Origin: Leucobacter chromiireducens
GTDB lineage: Bacteria; Actinomycetota; Actinomycetes; Actinomycetales; Microbacteriaceae
NCBI RefSeq assembly: GCF_003917135.1
Contig: NZ_RPDI01000009.1
Location: forward strand, 42,119 to 106,118
DNA: 64,000 nt
Reading direction: 5' to 3'
In this document: piece after piece, positions 41,636 to 49,580 of the stretch
Layout of the letters: each line of letters begins with the position of its first letter
How positions within the stretch are numbered: the first letter of the stretch is position 1
Position numbers and translations under genes: made by a program
The notes under the pieces: generated by a model
What the model saw: the letters and a program-made list of their open reading frames with translations, nothing else
Told to the model about the DNA's origin: nothing
Database searches by the model: none

Positions 41636-42279
41636 CACGACACCGCCCCTCGGTCGGCAACGCTCACGCGTACCCGCGCGGGGAGGCCGAGCGCGGCGAG
41701 CGCGCTTGCGGCAGCGTCGGTGGCGCGTGCCCGGTCGACGGCGACGCCGCTCGTCGGGGTGATCGTGACGCGGGTCAGGGAGCGGCCGACGCGCACTCGC
41801 GTGCGCCCCCGCGGCTGCGCAAGCGCACGCGAGACCCGTTCGGCCACCGCGTCGGCGAGCGCGCTCCGGTCGATCACCAGCGGAACGCTCGCGCAGGAGA
41901 TGCGCAAGCGCCGCCGGCGCCCGGCGCCGACCGCGAGCGCGACGCAGGCGAGGCCAGCCGCCGCGAGGACGAGCGCCGCGACCGCGGCCACCGCGGCGGC
42001 GGAGATCAGGGTGCCAGGCACTGCGTCCAGCGCGTCGCGCGCCGCGGCGAGCCAGGCATCGGCGAGGGCGCGGGCGGAGAACACCGAGGTCGGCTGGCCC
42101 GCCGCGCCGATCGCACCGCTCGCGGCGCCGAACACCGCGCAGGCGAGCACGAGAGCGATCGTCGCGACCACGGCTGCGGGGGCGGTGCGCGGAAAGTGGG
42201 TGAGGCTTCGCGTCACGCGGCGAAGCGGCGCAGCGGGGACGGCCGGGCGCTCCCGCGCGGTCGGCTCCTCGGCGCTCAT
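41635..42279 (-). CDS. DUF6286-like membrane protein
   Basis: A 214-residue protein: a basic N-terminus, two helices (about 38-60 and 93-118), then a basic soluble domain ('LRISCASVPLVIDRSALADAVAERVSRALAQ', 'VRVGRSLTRVTITP'). The layout fits the uncharacterised DUF6286 family, which is typically encoded beside Asp23 genes in actinobacteria (family name from memory; domain search would decide). Probably part of a membrane-bound Asp23 assembly. Confidence 0.6.
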   Translation of the reverse strand: MSAEEPTARERPAVPAAPLRRVTRSLTHFPRTAPAAVVATIALVLACAVFGAASGAIGAAGQPTSVFSARALADAWLAAARDALDAVPGTLISAAAVAAVAALVLAAAGLACVALAVGAGRRRRLRISCASVPLVIDRSALADAVAERVSRALAQPRGRTRVRVGRSLTRVTITPTSGVAVDRARATDAAASALAALGLPARVRVSVADRGAVS

Positions 42280-42662
42280 CGCAGCACCCGTTCGGCGGGC
42301 GCGGCGGCACCGAGGAACCTCACGTCGACGGAGCTGACGCGGCGCGCCGCGAGCTGGGGCATGCCGGTCGTGAGTGCACGCCGAATCTCGTCGCCGAGCG
42401 CGATCAGGTGCCGCCCGCCGGCACCGCCCGGGGTGAGCGTCACGGACACCGTGCAGCGCAGCGCGCCAGCGTCGTCAGCGAGGGTGACGCTTGTGGTTGG
42501 GAACGCGCGGTATGGCGCGTCGGCGCGCAGGGCGTCGGTGAGAATCGCGTCGGCGAGCCGTCGCAGGGCGCGCTCCGACACGGTGGTGCGGCCGCTCAGC
42601 CGCGCAGTGCTGGTTTCGGTGCCGGACGGGACGACAGCATCAGCGGACCCCGTCTGATTCAC
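42276..42662 (-). CDS. Asp23-like small protein
   Basis: A 128-residue soluble protein. 'LSGRTTVSERALRRLADAILTDAL' followed by 'LRCTVSVTLTPGG' and 'LGDEIRRALTTGMPQLAARRVSSVDVRFLG' follows the helix/strand order of Asp23 proteins, though it is short and divergent. GTG 42662 overlaps the upstream stop (GTGA). Confidence 0.6.
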   Translation of the reverse strand: MNQTGSADAVVPSGTETSTARLSGRTTVSERALRRLADAILTDALRADAPYRAFPTTSVTLADDAGALRCTVSVTLTPGGAGGRHLIALGDEIRRALTTGMPQLAARRVSSVDVRFLGAAAPAERVLR

Positions 42663-42850
42663 TGCCGCTGCCTGCCGTTCTGGAGCGCGTCGAGGGCGGC
42701 CCGGATGTTGAACCGCCCGCTGAGCGCCGAGCCGATGAGGGCGCCGATGGCCATGGCGGCGGCGACGGCGAGGCACGCCCAGAACCCGAAGCACAGCCAG
42801 ATGATCGCGATGAGGGCGCCGGTCGCCGCGCCGGTGACTGCGGTGCTCAT
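42659..42850 (-). CDS. Small two-helix membrane protein of the Asp23 locus
   Basis: 63 residues. Two adjoining hydrophobic stretches (about 5-45) and a basic Gln/Arg-rich tail. Plan and position match the small membrane protein commonly found after the first asp23 gene in actinobacteria. ATG 42850 overlaps the asp23 stop. Confidence 0.65.
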   Translation of the reverse strand: MSTAVTGAATGALIAIIWLCFGFWACLAVAAAMAIGALIGSALSGRFNIRAALDALQNGRQRQ

Positions 42851-43365
42851 CGCACCCGTGTCGAGCTCGTGCCGCTCGCCGCCTCGTCAGTAGTGACTTG
42901 CGCGTCGCCGTCGCTCCCGGTCGCGAGGTCGCCGGGGATGTGCACGTCGTTGATCGCGATGTTCACCTCGACGACCTCCATGCCGACGAGCTCCTCCATC
43001 GCCCGGTAGACCGCCGCGCGCACGGCGCCGGCCACCTCCTGGAGCGCGCGCGGATACTCGACAACGATCGTGACGTCGACGGCCACCTGCGTCTCGCCGA
43101 CCTCGACGCTGACGCCCTGCGTCAGATCGGTCGTGTTGAGCGCGTCGCGGATGGCGCCGACGACGCGCGCAGCGCCCCCGCCGAGGCCCGTGACGCCAGG
43201 AACATCTCGCGCGGCGATCCCGGCGATCTTCGCGACGACGGAGTCGTGCACGGTCGTCGTGCCGCTCAGTGACTCCGGTGCAGGTACCCCAGCCGTGCTG
43301 GGTCCTGCTGCTCGGGCTGGCGTGGTGGCGGTGCGGGTCTTCGGTGCAGTGTCGGTGCTGGGCAT
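42847..43365 (-). CDS. Asp23/Gls24 family envelope stress response protein
   Basis: 172 residues; the Asp23 core spans about 37-150: 'GTTTVHDSVVAKIAGIAARDVPGVTGLG', 'GVSVEVGETQVAVDVTIVVEYPRALQEVAGAVRAAVYRAMEELVGMEVVEVNIAINDVHI'. The N-terminal 35 residues are Thr/Ala/Pro-rich. First gene of the operon with a strong AAGGAGG before ATG 43365. Family members accumulate under alkaline or cell-wall stress. Confidence 0.9.
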   Translation of the reverse strand: MPSTDTAPKTRTATTPARAAGPSTAGVPAPESLSGTTTVHDSVVAKIAGIAARDVPGVTGLGGGAARVVGAIRDALNTTDLTQGVSVEVGETQVAVDVTIVVEYPRALQEVAGAVRAAVYRAMEELVGMEVVEVNIAINDVHIPGDLATGSDGDAQVTTDEAASGTSSTRVR

Positions 43366-43528
43366 CGTGCCCTCCTTCGCATGCGAGTGCTGCCGTCAGG
43401 CAGGCGCCGCGGAGTGCGGCTTCACTCATGTGACGCGATGACGCACGGAAACGTCACAAACTCGCGCGCCCGCCCCCGCCGCGCGCCACCCCGCGCCACC
43501 CCGCGCCCCCGCGCGCCGCCCCACCCAA

Positions 43529-43595
43529 CCCCAGCGATTCGGCCAAACCAAGCCCAAATTTCAGATTGGGGCTTGGTTTGGCCGAATCGCTGGGG
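43529..43595. repeat. Long inverted repeat, family member 2
   Basis: A 27-base left arm (43529-43555, beginning CCCCAGCGATTCGGCC) is exactly complementary to 43569-43595, with a short loop. The core AGCGATTCGGC is shared with 13852-13918. It lies in the 294-base gap between thioesterase and asp23 genes; the rest of the gap holds only the asp23 leader and low-complexity CG-rich sequence. Confidence 0.75.
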
Positions 43596-43659
43596 AAGGG
43601 GGAGAGGCAGCGCCGCAACAGCGCCGCACCAGCGCCGCGGTAGTGACCCAAACTCTCAC

Positions 43660-44094
43660 TTAATGATCGGGGGCGTCCTTGATGAGGTTCGTGATGCGCA
43701 TCGTGCAGCACCGTCGCCCCTCGTCGTCGCGCACCACGATCTCGTGCACGGCGAGCGTGCGGCCGAGGTGCAGCGGCGTGCACACCCCGGTCACGAAGCC
43801 CTCCGTCGCCGAGCGGGTGTGCGTCGCGTTGATGTCGACGCCGACGGCGAGGCGGCCGGGACCCGCGAAGAGGTTTGCCGCCATCGAGCCGAGCGATTCG
43901 CCGAGCACCACGTACGCGCCGCCGTGCACAAAGCCGACGGACTGCCGGTTGCCCTGCACCGGCATGCGTCCCACCGTGCGCTCTATCGTGAACTCCGTGA
44001 ACTCGATCCCCATCGCGTCGGCGAGCTCGCCAGCGCCGAGCGCGGCCACCCGATTCTGCGCTCCGGGCAGCGCGGTGCCGACGGGGGCGCTCAC
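43660..44094 (-). CDS. Hotdog-fold acyl-CoA thioesterase (PaaI-like)
   Basis: A 144-residue hotdog protein. 'RQSVGFVHGGAYVVLGESLGSMAAN' contains the HGG motif and catalytic acidic residue (Glu after G-x-x); 'AVGVDINATHTRSATEGFVTGVCTPLHLGRTL' is the second strand pair. ATGA overlap with the hydratase gene places it last in the paaABCDE operon. Probably clears stalled CoA esters; whether it is phenylacetyl-CoA-specific is unknown. Confidence 0.82.
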   Translation of the reverse strand: MSAPVGTALPGAQNRVAALGAGELADAMGIEFTEFTIERTVGRMPVQGNRQSVGFVHGGAYVVLGESLGSMAANLFAGPGRLAVGVDINATHTRSATEGFVTGVCTPLHLGRTLAVHEIVVRDDEGRRCCTMRITNLIKDAPDH

Positions 44095-44912
44095 GCCTCT
44101 GCCCCCGCCGTCGTGGAGGCCGCGCCGGTGAAGACCGGCTGCCGCTTCTCCTGGAACGCGGCGAAGCCCTCGCGGTAGTCGTCGGTGTCGCAGAGCGCGG
44201 CCTGCGCGCGATTCTCCGCCGCCATCGACTCCCAGAGGCCAACGCGCTCGTCGCGCAGCTGGCGCACGAGCTCCTTCGACGCACGGAAGGCCGCCGTTGC
44301 GCCGCGCGCCGCAGCCGCCGCGGCCGCGCGGGTGCGCTCGACCACCTCGTCGTCGGGGAAGGCCTGCGAGAACAGCCCGGCGGCGACAGCCTCCGCCCCG
44401 CTCATCAGCCGGCCGGTGATGATCAGGTCGAGCGTGCGGTGCGCCCCGAGGCGCTCGACGAACAGGGCGTGTCCGCCCGAGTCGAGCGTGGCCCCGAGGT
44501 TCGCGAACGGGCTGCCGATCTTCGCGCGCTCGGACACGTACACGACGTCGCTCGCGATGAGCAGCCCGAGCCCGACGCCGAGGCAGGCGCCGTGCGCCAC
44601 CGCGAACGTCGGGGCGGGGAACGCGCTCATCTGCTCGAGGAGCGGCTGCACGCGGCCCGCGAGGTAGCCGATCACGTCGTCGTGGCGCGGGTCGACGTCC
44701 GAGATGTCGCGGCCGGCGCTGAACGCGCGGCCCTCGCCGCGCAGCACGAGCGCGCGCACGCCGGCCTCCTCGGCGCGCCGGTACGCGTCGGAGAGCTCGT
44801 CGAGCATGGCCGGGCTGAGCGCGTTCAGGCGCTCCGGCGCGTTCAGGGTGATCTCGGCGACGCCGTCGGCGATCGCGAGGAGAACTTCAGTGGAAGCGGT
44901 GTCTGCGCTCAT
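44091..44912 (-). CDS. Enoyl-CoA hydratase/isomerase of the paa operon
   Basis: A 273-residue crotonase. CoA-binding 'AFSAGRDISDVD' near 65 and oxyanion loop 'GACLGVGLGLLIASDVV' near 108-124. Glu/Asp positions of classical hydratases are partly altered ('SPFANLGATLDSGGHALFV' near 138), more like the PaaG/MenB-like isomerase branch. May be the epoxyphenylacetyl-CoA isomerase (PaaG function); the crotonase at 62681 would then be PaaF. Which is which cannot be settled by eye. Confidence 0.82.
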   Translation of the reverse strand: MSADTASTEVLLAIADGVAEITLNAPERLNALSPAMLDELSDAYRRAEEAGVRALVLRGEGRAFSAGRDISDVDPRHDDVIGYLAGRVQPLLEQMSAFPAPTFAVAHGACLGVGLGLLIASDVVYVSERAKIGSPFANLGATLDSGGHALFVERLGAHRTLDLIITGRLMSGAEAVAAGLFSQAFPDDEVVERTRAAAAAAARGATAAFRASKELVRQLRDERVGLWESMAAENRAQAALCDTDDYREGFAAFQEKRQPVFTGAASTTAGAEA

Positions 44913-44942
44913 GGGATCCTCGATGCTCTGCTGCGCTCGCGA

Positions 44943-46052
44943 TTACGCGTCGTAGTCGACGACGAGGCGCTCGGACTGGGGGTGTGATTGGCAGGTGAGC
45001 ACGTAGCCGCGCTCGATCTCGTCGGCCTCGAGCGCGTAGTTCTCGGTCATGGACACCGAGCCCTCGATGACCCGCGCGCGGCAGGTGCCGCAGACGCCGC
45101 CTGCGCAGGCGAACGGCACATCGGGGCGCACGCGCAGCGCGGCGTTCAGCACGGTCTCGTTCGCGGCGACGGGGCTCTCAACGGACGCCGAGGTGCCGTC
45201 GAGCGTGAAGTCGATCACCACGGTCTTCTCGCCGCTGCGCACCTCGACCGGCCGCGCCCGCGGCACCTGCGCGCCAGGCTCGCCGGTGGTGAAGAGCTCG
45301 AAGCGCACGTGCGAGCTCGGCACCTCGTGCTCGGCGAGCAGGTCGCGGCACAGCTGCACGAGGTCGAACGGTCCGCACAGCACCCACTCGTCTGCGCGGC
45401 CGACGGGGATGACCTCGCGCAGGATGGTGCGCAGGCGCTCCTCGTCGAGGCGGCCGGAGAGGATCGGGGCAGAGCGCTGCTCGCGCGAGAGCACGTGGTG
45501 CAGCGCGAACCGCTGGGGGTAGCGATCCTTCAGGTCGGCGAGCTCCTCGACGAACATCACGTCGACGGTGGATCGGTTGGTGAACAGCAGGTCGAAGCGC
45601 GAGGTGTCGCTCTGTTCGAGCACGCGGTGCGCCATCGTGATGATCGGGGTGATGCCCGATCCGGCAGCGATCCCGACGACGTGTCGGCCGGCGAGCTCGT
45701 CGAGGTTCGAGGTGAACGCGCCCTGCGGGGTCATCACCTGCATCGTGTCGCCCGCGCGCAGCTCGTCGTTCACCCAGGTGGAGAAGACGCCGCCGAAGTC
45801 GCGCTTCACGGCGACCGAGATCTTGCCGTCCGCCGGCGGCCGGCAGATCGAGTACGAGCGGCGCAGATCCTCGCCGTCGATCGTCGTGCGGAGTGCGAGG
45901 TGCTGCCCGGCCAGGTAGCGGTAGTCCTCCGCGAGCTCCTGCGGCACCTCGAACGTCACCTCCACGCTGTTCTCAGTGAGGGGACGAACCTCGGACACCC
46001 GGAGGTCGTGGAACGTCGCGCGTTTCTTTGCGCCGAGGTTGATGGCGGCCAT
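44943..46052 (-). CDS. paaE: Phenylacetyl-CoA epoxidase reductase subunit PaaE
   Basis: A 369-residue NADPH:FAD reductase with C-terminal plant-type ferredoxin. FAD motif 'RRSYSICRPP' near 63-72, NADPH site 'GIAAGSGITPIITMAHRVL' near 127-145, and [2Fe-2S] ligands in 'CAGGVCGTCRA' and the later 'TCQSH'. It passes electrons to the di-iron PaaA. Fifth gene of the paa operon. Confidence 0.95.
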   Translation of the reverse strand: MAAINLGAKKRATFHDLRVSEVRPLTENSVEVTFEVPQELAEDYRYLAGQHLALRTTIDGEDLRRSYSICRPPADGKISVAVKRDFGGVFSTWVNDELRAGDTMQVMTPQGAFTSNLDELAGRHVVGIAAGSGITPIITMAHRVLEQSDTSRFDLLFTNRSTVDVMFVEELADLKDRYPQRFALHHVLSREQRSAPILSGRLDEERLRTILREVIPVGRADEWVLCGPFDLVQLCRDLLAEHEVPSSHVRFELFTTGEPGAQVPRARPVEVRSGEKTVVIDFTLDGTSASVESPVAANETVLNAALRVRPDVPFACAGGVCGTCRARVIEGSVSMTENYALEADEIERGYVLTCQSHPQSERLVVDYDA

Positions 46053-46109
46053 GATGGTCCCTTCGTTGGCTGCGGTGCGCTGGCACCGTGGCCGGTGAGT
46101 CTGGTGTGC

Positions 46110-46619
46110 CTAGTGAGCTTTGAAGTAGTCGAATGGTTCGAGGCAGGCCTGGCACTCGTACAGCGCTTTGCACGCGGTCGAGCCGAACCGAGCCACCTCG
46201 CGGGTGCGTGGTGAGTGGCAGCGTGGGCACTTCACGGCGAGCTGGAGCCGCACGGGGCCGTCGCCGAGCGCGGAGCGCACGTGCGGGGGAGCGATCCCGT
46301 ACTCCTCGAGCTTGTGCTTGCCGGCCTCGCTCATCCAGTCGGTGGTCCACGCCGGCGAGAGCGTGGTCGACACCTCGACGTTTGCGTAGCCGGCCTCCTG
46401 CAGCCGCGCCACGACGTCGTCGCGCATCTGGTCGATCGCCGGGCACCCCGAGTAGGTGGGAGTGAGCACCACCTCGGCGCCGGCGTCGGTGATGCGCGCC
46501 TCGCGCAGCACGCCGAGATCCTCGATCGTGAGCACCGGCACCTCGGGATCCGGCACCTGCGCGGCGATGTCCCACACGCGGGCCGCGGCCGGGTCGCTGG
46601 GGCGCAGCTCGGTTACCAT
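46110..46619 (-). CDS. paaD: Phenylacetyl-CoA epoxidase assembly protein PaaD
   Basis: A 169-residue protein: an N-terminal MIP18/DUF59 domain ('AAQVPDPEVPVLTIEDLGVLREARI', 'TPTYSGCPAIDQMRDDVVARL') and a C-terminal zinc ribbon (CPRC near 130 and CQAC near 158). It is needed for maturation of the epoxidase. ATG 46619 overlaps the paaC stop by seven bases; an in-frame start 30 bases upstream lies inside paaC and is less likely. Confidence 0.93.
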   Translation of the reverse strand: MVTELRPSDPAAARVWDIAAQVPDPEVPVLTIEDLGVLREARITDAGAEVVLTPTYSGCPAIDQMRDDVVARLQEAGYANVEVSTTLSPAWTTDWMSEAGKHKLEEYGIAPPHVRSALGDGPVRLQLAVKCPRCHSPRTREVARFGSTACKALYECQACLEPFDYFKAH

Positions 46620-47440
46620 GATGCGCCGGGGTGACGTCGGGCGAGCCACTGCATCTCCGCGATGATGTAGCCCATCTGGGTGCTGTGCACGCCGGAGCGG
46701 CCGCGCGCACGCGCGGGCTTCACGTCCGGGATCGCGAGCCCAGCCTCATCGAACACGGTCGCGATCGCGCGGTCGAAGCCGGCGCGCAGCGCGGACGGCC
46801 GCGGTGCGATGCCCTCGAGGCGATCGTTCAGCGGCTCGTCGGTGAACAGCTCGTCAACGTGCGGCCACATCCGCTGGATCCCGAGCACCATGCGCTCGCG
46901 CGACAGCTCGGTGCCGCCGGCGAGACGCAGCACCCACTGCGCCGCGTGGTCGAGGTGGTAGGCGACCTCTCGCTCGGCCTTGCCTGCGATCGCGCGCAGC
47001 GTTGCGTCCGGGCTGTCGAGCAGGGCGCGGTAGACCTGGATCTGGTACGCGGAGAACACGAACAGGCGTGCGATCGTATCGCCGAAGCCGCCGTTGGGCT
47101 GCTGCACGAGCCAGCTTGCGCGGAACTCGGGCTCGTCGCGCCAGTAGGCGAGGTCGTCCTCGGATCGGCCGCTCGCCGTGCCGGCGTAGTGCAGCAGCGC
47201 GCGGGCGTGGCCGAGCAGGTCGAGCGCAACGTTCGCGAGCGCCATGTCCTCCTCGAGCTCGGGCGCGCGGCTGATCCACCACGAGATCTGCTGCGAGTGA
47301 ATGAGCGCGTCGTCGCCGAGCCAGAGCGCGTACTCCGCGACGTCGGCTGAGGCGGTCGAACCGTCACCGGGGAGCTCGTCGGCGAGCCGCAGCTCGTCGA
47401 CGCTCACCGTGCCGTGCTGGGTGTCAAGATCCTGGCTCAC
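46613..47440 (-). CDS. paaC: Phenylacetyl-CoA epoxidase structural subunit PaaC
   Basis: A 275-residue ferritin-like protein that forms the PaaAC core without its own di-iron centre. Motifs include 'EYALWLGDDALIHSQQISWWISRAPELEEDMALANVALDLLGHARALLHYAG' and 'KAEREVAYHLDHAAQWVLRLAGGTELSRERM'. ATGA overlap with paaB. Confidence 0.95.
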   Translation of the reverse strand: MSQDLDTQHGTVSVDELRLADELPGDGSTASADVAEYALWLGDDALIHSQQISWWISRAPELEEDMALANVALDLLGHARALLHYAGTASGRSEDDLAYWRDEPEFRASWLVQQPNGGFGDTIARLFVFSAYQIQVYRALLDSPDATLRAIAGKAEREVAYHLDHAAQWVLRLAGGTELSRERMVLGIQRMWPHVDELFTDEPLNDRLEGIAPRPSALRAGFDRAIATVFDEAGLAIPDVKPARARGRSGVHSTQMGYIIAEMQWLARRHPGASW

Positions 47441-47742
47441 AGGTGCTTCACCCCCTCGGCCACCGTGTAGTAGATGGCGTGGCGGTAGTTCTTGCCTGCG
47501 GGCGACTCGAAGTACACACCCTTCGAGTCGGGATCGCTCGTGGTGATCGCGGCGGCGGGCACCACCCAGATCGACACGCCCTCGTTCCGGCGCGTGTAGA
47601 GGTCGCGCGCGTTGCGCAGCGCCATCGCCTCGTCCGGCGCGTGCAACGAGCCGGCGTGGACGTGGCTCAGCCCGCGGTTCGCGCGGATGAACACCTCCCA
47701 GAGCGGCCAGGCCTCGGTTCCCATTTCTCCGGGTGTCGACAT
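47437..47742 (-). CDS. paaB: Phenylacetyl-CoA epoxidase subunit PaaB
   Basis: A 101-residue small subunit. 'WPLWEVFIRANRGLSHVHAGSLHAPDEAMALRNARDLYTRRNEGVSIWVVPAAAI' is nearly invariant in the family. ATG 47742 has GGAG upstream. PaaB bridges PaaAC heterodimers. Confidence 0.95.
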   Translation of the reverse strand: MSTPGEMGTEAWPLWEVFIRANRGLSHVHAGSLHAPDEAMALRNARDLYTRRNEGVSIWVVPAAAITTSDPDSKGVYFESPAGKNYRHAIYYTVAEGVKHL

Positions 47743-47806
47743 CTTCGTCTCCTTCTCGTGCGGTGCGCGACGGTCAGTCGGCGCACCGCGGTCATGCGGT
47801 GAAAAA

Positions 47807-48784
47807 CTATGCGGCGAAGCGTGCGCGCTCGCGCTGCTTGCGTGCGTACTCGACGGCGGCCTCGCGCACCCACTCGCCCTCCTCGTGGGCGGTGCGGCGG
47901 TGGTCGAGGCGCTCAGCGTTGGCGGGCCCGCGGCCGTCGAGCACGGCCATGAACTCGTCCCAGTCGATGGGGCCGGAGATCCACTGGCCGGTCTCCTCGT
48001 CGAAGCGGAGATCCTTGTCCGGGCACTCGAGGCCGAGGGCCTCGAACTGCGGCACGCACATACCGACGAAGCGCTGGCGCAGCTCGTCGTTGGAGAAGCG
48101 CTTGATCTTCCACGCCATCGACTGCGCCGAGTTGGGGGACGCATCGTCGCTCGGGCCGAACATCATGAGGGCTGGCCAGTACCAGCGGTTCACGGCGTCC
48201 TGCGCCATCTGCTTCTGCTCGGGGGTGCCGTGCGAGAGCTCGTAGAGGATCTCGAAGCCCTGGCGCTGGTGGAACGACTCCTCCTTGCAGATGCGCACCA
48301 TCGCGCGGCCGTACGGGCCGTAGGACGCGCGGCAGAGCGGCACCTGGTTGCAGATCGCCGCCCCGTCGACGAGCCAGCCGATCGCGCCCATGTCCGCCCA
48401 GGTGGGGGTGTGGTAGTTGAAGATCGAGGAGTAGCGCGCCTTGCCGTCGATGAGCTTCTGCGTCATCTCCTCGCGGGTGACTCCGAGCGTCTGCGCCGCG
48501 GAGTAGAGGTACAGGCCGTGACCTGCTTCGTCCTGCACCTTCGCGATGAGGATCGCCTTGCGCTTCAGGCTGGGCGCGCGGCTGATCCAGTTCGCCTCGG
48601 GCTGCATGCCGATGATCTCGGAGTGCGCGTGCTGCGAGATCTGGCGCACGAGCGTCGCGCGGTACTTGTCCGGCATCCAATCGCGCGGCTCGATGCGCTG
48701 GTCCGCCTCGATGATCGCGTCGAAGCGCTCCTGCGCTTCGTGCGCCGCGGGGGCCTGGGTATCGGGTGTTGCCGTGGGTGCCAT
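47807..48784 (-). CDS. paaA: Phenylacetyl-CoA epoxidase catalytic subunit PaaA
   Basis: A 325-residue di-iron monooxygenase subunit converting phenylacetyl-CoA to its ring-1,2-epoxide. Iron-ligand motifs '[20 protein letters not shown]' (ExxH, about 82-100) and '[15 protein letters not shown]' (about 165-180) are intact. A strong AAGGAGG precedes ATG 48784. First gene of the operon, divergent from paaI-paaK. Confidence 0.96.
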   Translation of the reverse strand: MAPTATPDTQAPAAHEAQERFDAIIEADQRIEPRDWMPDKYRATLVRQISQHAHSEIIGMQPEANWISRAPSLKRKAILIAKVQDEAGHGLYLYSAAQTLGVTREEMTQKLIDGKARYSSIFNYHTPTWADMGAIGWLVDGAAICNQVPLCRASYGPYGRAMVRICKEESFHQRQGFEILYELSHGTPEQKQMAQDAVNRWYWPALMMFGPSDDASPNSAQSMAWKIKRFSNDELRQRFVGMCVPQFEALGLECPDKDLRFDEETGQWISGPIDWDEFMAVLDGRGPANAERLDHRRTAHEEGEWVREAAVEYARKQRERARFAA

Positions 48785-48881
48785 CTGCTGCCTCCTTGCG
48801 TCAGGGCTCTGCCGGTGTGCTTGCGCTCGTGCCGGGGTTTCCCGGCCCAGCGCAAGGTGGTAGAGTTGCGGCCAGTTGAAT

Positions 48882-48905
48882 TACTTACCGAACATTCAGT
48901 GAGTA
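48882..48905. promoter_or_regulatory. TetR-type operator in the paaA/paaI divergent promoter
   Basis: A near-perfect palindrome with left arm TACTTACCGAA and right arm TTCAGTGAGTA, 20 of 24 positions symmetric. The ACnGAA/TTCnGT core is usual for TetR regulators of CoA-ester catabolism. A plus-strand -10 TATAGT (48904-48909), 17 bases from TTACTT, is overlapped. The probable ligand-binding regulator is the TetR at 50964. Confidence 0.7.
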
Positions 48906-48986
48906 TAGTCTTCCTTGAGTACGATCGCAACGGAGCGCCACCCCGGACTCCACGCGGTCACCACCCCACATCGCAACGGAGCGCAC

Positions 48987-49484
48987 ATGAGTTCACCGCA
49001 GAACGAGTCCACCGCAACGGCAACGCTGGCGCCGCAGCGCGCGGAGCTGACCACAGCCGAGATCCCGCTCGATCCCAGCTGGTCGGCAACCGCTATGCTG
49101 CGCACCGACACCGCAAAAGGGGCGTTCGGGATCCGTGTGCTCGAGCTCGAGCGCGGCCGCGCGGTGCTCGACATGCGCATCCGCGACGATATGACCAACG
49201 GATTCGGGATCGCGCACGGCGGCATGGTGTTCACGCTCGCCGACACCGCCTTCGCGTACGCGTGCAACGAGGGGGAGAACGCCGTGGTGGCCTCTGGTGC
49301 CGACATCGGCTTCACCCGCGCAACCCATGCTGGCGACGTGCTGACCGCCACCGCCGAGCGCCGCTGGCTTGCCGGCCGGAACGGGCTGTACGACATCACG
49401 GTCACCGACCAGCACGGCAACACGGTCGCCGAGTTCCGCGGCCGCTCGTTCGCGACGAACCGCCAGATCCCCACCGCCGAGTGA
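48987..49484 (+). CDS. paaI: Hydroxyphenylacetyl-CoA thioesterase PaaI
   Basis: A 165-residue hotdog thioesterase. 'MTNGFGIAHGGMVFTLADTAFAYACNEGE' holds the HGG loop and catalytic Asp; 'GADIGFTRATHAGDVLTATAERRWLAGRNGLYDITV' follows. GGAG lies five bases before ATG 48987. It rescues CoA trapped in dead-end paa intermediates. Distinct from the thioesterase at 43660. Confidence 0.92.
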   Translation: MSSPQNESTATATLAPQRAELTTAEIPLDPSWSATAMLRTDTAKGAFGIRVLELERGRAVLDMRIRDDMTNGFGIAHGGMVFTLADTAFAYACNEGENAVVASGADIGFTRATHAGDVLTATAERRWLAGRNGLYDITVTDQHGNTVAEFRGRSFATNRQIPTAE

Positions 49485-49580
49485 CGGATGCTGGGTGCCC
49501 CCGTGCGCCCAGTTCCCCCGCACTCTGAGCGTTCCCGCTCGCCCCACGTGTCCACCGCCGCACACCTGAAAAGAGGACCC

